Source: Longibaculum muris
GTDB lineage: Bacteria > Bacillota_I > Bacilli_A > Erysipelotrichales > Coprobacillaceae
Assembly (NCBI RefSeq): GCF_004343035.1
Contig: NZ_SMCQ01000007.1
Location: 1-64,000, forward strand
DNA: 64,000 nucleotides
Direction: 5' to 3'
The notes below the pieces were generated by a model. The model was given only the letters and a program-made list of their open reading frames with translations. It searched no databases and had not been told where the DNA came from. Below, in pieces: positions 61,306 through 64,000 of the stretch. Numbering within the stretch: position 1 is the stretch's first letter; each line of letters starts with the position of its first letter. A program made the position numbers and the translations under genes.

Positions 61306-61344
61306 TGTGACCTTTGCGTGACTAAAAAAATATAGAATTATGGT
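61306..61344 (+). promoter_or_regulatory. Direct-repeat activator site and promoter of the vWA gene
   Basis: TGTGAC-N5-CGTGAC (61306-61322), then 16 nt, then TATGGT (61339-61344), the same layout as at 58847-58885. Confidence 0.55.
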
Positions 61345-61389
61345 AGAAGATAGAAAAATCCTATTGATATATAGTAAGGAGGCTAAATT

Positions 61390-62931
61390 ATGAAAGGAAA
61401 AATCCAACAAAGAGTAATTAATTTATTATTATGTCTTTGTATGATATGTGTAACTGCTTCAAATGTATTTGCTGTTACAGGTGATGAGCCTAGTAGCAAA
61501 GAAGAAACTAGAGAGGTTATTGATTGGAGTGTTACAAATAAGGATGGTTATAAATTTATAGCTAGTAATGAAAAGGAAACTGTCCAATCATTAGATGTTG
61601 ATAATGATAAGACAGGTGTGTTGAAAAAAGCACCTGTAAATGATATAAATAGTAAATTACAAGTTCCTAATTTAGAAGATGGACAAATTTGGAAAGGTAA
61701 ACAAGTTAAATATCTTGGTGATTCAGTATATGAAATCACTATTAAGTTTACTGGAAAAACTTTTACAAAGAAATATACTGAAAATAATCAGGTTAAATAC
61801 GAATATAATGTAAATCCAATTAAAGAGGGTACAACAAGCGTACTAACTGATACTATTGGTGAAGGATTTTCGATTGTAAAAGTACCTACAACAAATGTAA
61901 GTGGTTCAAATGTTGAAACGTCTGGTTCACAAGTTAAGTGGAGTGTTCCTTGGGATAAACAACCATTATATGATAAAGATGTTGTTGGTACTTTAATTTA
62001 TCAAGTTAAGTTAAATGATGGTGCTAAAGTTAATACAATTTATCAAACAGGTGACTTATTAGCAAAGATTGAAGCTAATGAATATAATACTTATTATTAT
62101 ACACATGAGCAAGTAACTACTAATGTTCCTGTTATTATAAGTTGGAATAATAGAACATCAGGATATGATAGTCAAGGAAATGAATTTAAAGGTATTAATT
62201 CTGTAACAATAAAAGGCAAAGAATATAAAGGAAATCCACAAAGTGAAGATATAACTTTTGATGGAGAGAGGTATGCATCTTCTGATCAAACAAGCAAAGA
62301 AGATTATACATTAGCATGGCGTGCTGAGCCTGCAAAAGATAATGCAAAGGGAAAAATTTATTATATTTTAGTTTTTGATCAAAACGGGAAATTGTTATAT
62401 AAACTTGAGAATGAAGATGCAATAACAGTTCAAAACCCAGGGGGAAATGGAACAGAATATGCATTTACGATTACAGAGATTATCCCAAATGGGAAGCCTA
62501 TTGAAGGTCGTAATCCATCTGCAATTGATGCTCAAGAATTTGGTCAAATTAGATTGACACAAAAAGATATTAAGGATTTATTAGAAGTTGATAAAACAGC
62601 TGATTTAGTAAATTGGGACGCAAGAAAATACAATGTTAAAATCACAGCTTCATCTAAGCTTGAAGTTGCAGAAGAAAAGCCTATTGATGTTGTATTAGCA
62701 TTAGATGTTTCAGGATCTATGTTGTTCCCAAGTAAATTAAGTAAGGTTTCTAATACTGAATATACAAAAGATGGCTTATCTAAAGCATTTGGAGACAACA
62801 AATTTGATCGAAATGGAACTTATTATGTTATTAATGATCCAGCAGGTAAAGCTACTGTATATAGAATAAAATTTACAAAAATCAATGGCATATTACCGAT
62901 TCCTCTGTACAGGGTGAAGGAAGTACTATAA
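61390..62931 (+). pseudogene. vWA-domain surface protein, first part, frameshifted
   Basis: Signal peptide (about 1-28, ending VFA), a beta-rich N-terminal region, and the start of a von Willebrand A domain with the metal-site motif LALDVSGSM near residue 440. The frame then runs into an unrelated end (PIPLYRVKEVL) and stops at 62931. The domain continues in the -1 frame: with one A added to the A5 run at 62876-62880 the reading becomes FTKNQWHITDSSVQGEG, and the rest of the vWA fold follows. So the gene carries a one-base deletion, or the sequence has an error. AAGGAGG precedes the start. Confidence 0.82.
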
Positions 62932-64000
62932 TTAGTAATAATAATTATTTATCTGATAATGGAAAATATTATGTATACACAGCAAGTGATTCAACTCAAC
63001 GTTTTCAATATGTTAAAGGTGCTGCTAGTACATTTGTAAAATCATTGAATCAATTATCTAAAGATAGTTATGTAGGTATTGTTCCATTTGCTAAAACAGT
63101 TCAAGAGGAATATCCATTGACAAAAGTGGATGGTAAGGTCTCAAACTTTATATCAAAAATAGATCAATTAAGTACAACTGGTGGTACTAATCAAGTAGCT
63201 GCTTTAAATAAAGCAAAAGCAATGTTGGATAGTTCTGAAAATAAAGAAAATCCAAAATATGTGATATTATTAACTGATGGTTCAATTAATGCTAGACGTC
63301 CAAATAGTGATATTAAGTTCAATAATGATGATATTAAACAAGCTGCAGATGAACTTAAAGCTGCTGGCTATACACTTGTTACATTAGGTGTAAGTTTGGG
63401 AGATATTCAAACAGCCAAAGATTTATTGCAGGCAATTGCAAGTAAAATGGTTTCAGGAAATAAACTAGCATATGAATTAGCATATGGTACTGAATATCCA
63501 GATGAATTAAATTCAATTTTTAATTCAATAGTAAGTTCAGTTATGGGTAGTAGCTTAACTAAATGTGTGATTAAAGATTATATTGATCCTAGATTTGATT
63601 TATTAAATGATGAAGGACAAATTGCTAAAGTTGGTGATTCAGTAAATGGTGGTATTGTTGATAAAGATCCAAATGGATGGTATGTAATCTGGGAAAATCA
63701 AACAATTGGTAATAAAATTGGAGATACACCTGGTTGGGAAAAGAATATCACTTTAGTAGCAAAAGAAGATTTCTTAGGTGGAAATGTTATTCCTACTAAT
63801 GGTGAAGGTTCACATGTCTCTGTTCCTTTTGGTGATAAAGATGGAAACATTAATAATTGGCAAGATATGAATTTACCTAAACCGACTGTAAATGTAAAAG
63901 AATTAAAAGGTATAGAAAAAGAAGTTGAACAAACTTATTTCTTAGGTGAAACTATAAATACTAAAGAATTGTTGAAAGTATTAATAAATGAATTAAACAC
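62880..64000 (+). pseudogene. vWA-domain surface protein, continuation in the -1 frame, partial
   Basis: An open frame from 62880 to the window end without its own start. It holds the remaining vWA metal-site parts, the Thr in STTGGTNQVAAL and the Asp in VILLTDGSIN, and the fold end (AAGYTLVTLGVSLGD). After this comes a beta-rich region (KCVIKDYIDPRFDLLNDEG) of the type found in pilin-like or Cna-B-linked adhesins of Firmicutes. It belongs with 61390-62931 as one protein of over 850 residues. The 3' end lies outside the window. Confidence 0.8.

Noticed and set aside
1-64000. tRNA, rRNA, insertion sequences, prophage or integrated element ends
   Set aside because: No cloverleaf with CCA-type ends, no rRNA motifs, no transposase or integrase genes, and no terminal inverted repeats were seen by reading; a tRNAscan or IS search was not possible here.

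Overview
The window reads as chromosomal DNA of a low-GC Gram-positive anaerobe. Codon use is AT-rich, Shine-Dalgarno sites are strong (AAGGAGG type), and many genes are PTS, AdhE, NfnAB, type III glutamine synthetase or surface-protein genes. This suggests a gut Firmicute of the Erysipelotrichia/Coprobacillus kind; that assignment is inferred from gene content only. I saw no rRNA, tRNA, CRISPR array, insertion sequence or prophage.

Layout. 1-4.9 kb: a mannose-family PTS operon (EIIA, EIIB, EIIC, EIID, small membrane protein, HAD phosphatase, DUF7916-like TIM barrel). 5-24.5 kb: a dense nitrogen block. It holds an Amt-PII fusion (minus strand), a catalytically decayed glutamine synthetase-like gene followed by an ANTAR-domain regulator, purF (minus), then glnN-asnB-gltB-gltD and carA-carB. 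The amt and glnN leaders carry hexaloop hairpins with A1/G4 loops that overlap intrinsic terminators, the signature of ANTAR antitermination. 24.5-27.9 kb: a 40-residue type I holin-like toxin with a convergent small RNA, then an Hsp70-like gene interrupted by a frameshift and a membrane J-like protein. 28-33.9 kb: an amino-sugar cluster (nanE, PTS EIIC, HAD, DUF4127, SGNH esterase, RpiR regulator). 34-43 kb: rhodanese, CarD-like regulator, pgk-tpiA, lipoprotein, BrnQ, Na+/Ca2+ exchanger-like protein, adhE. 43-52 kb: GGDEF protein, AraC regulator, Old Yellow Enzyme-type reductase, small membrane proteins, an orphan EIIB, and an FtsX-type ABC transporter. 52.5-54.3 kb: an Rpn/PD-(D/E)XK nuclease gene with 36-bp coding repeats, followed by a separate gene for its C-terminal part only. 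54.3-58.8 kb: HAD phosphatase, nfnAB, a second GGDEF protein. 58.8-64 kb: surface proteins (TasA/camelysin-like, MucBP-like, vWA), with a shared direct-repeat promoter element upstream of both transcription units; the vWA gene is frameshifted and runs off the end.

How the parts fit. Ammonium uptake (Amt-PII), assimilation (GlnN, GltBD), glutamine use (AsnB, PurF, CarAB) and a candidate RNA-level regulator (ANTAR with a glutamine synthetase-like partner) are contiguous. The regulator probably acts on the two leaders beside it. Energy genes (Pgk, TpiA, AdhE, NfnAB, several PTS parts) fit a sugar-fermenting anaerobe.

The most interesting candidates are the ANTAR/pseudo-glutamine-synthetase circuit with its tandem attenuators, the unannotated type I toxin-antitoxin locus, the Rpn gene with a stand-alone C-terminal partner, and the paired TGTGAC repeats ahead of the surface genes. 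Two genes (Hsp70-like, vWA) are broken by single-base differences in homopolymers, which could be real or could be sequence error.
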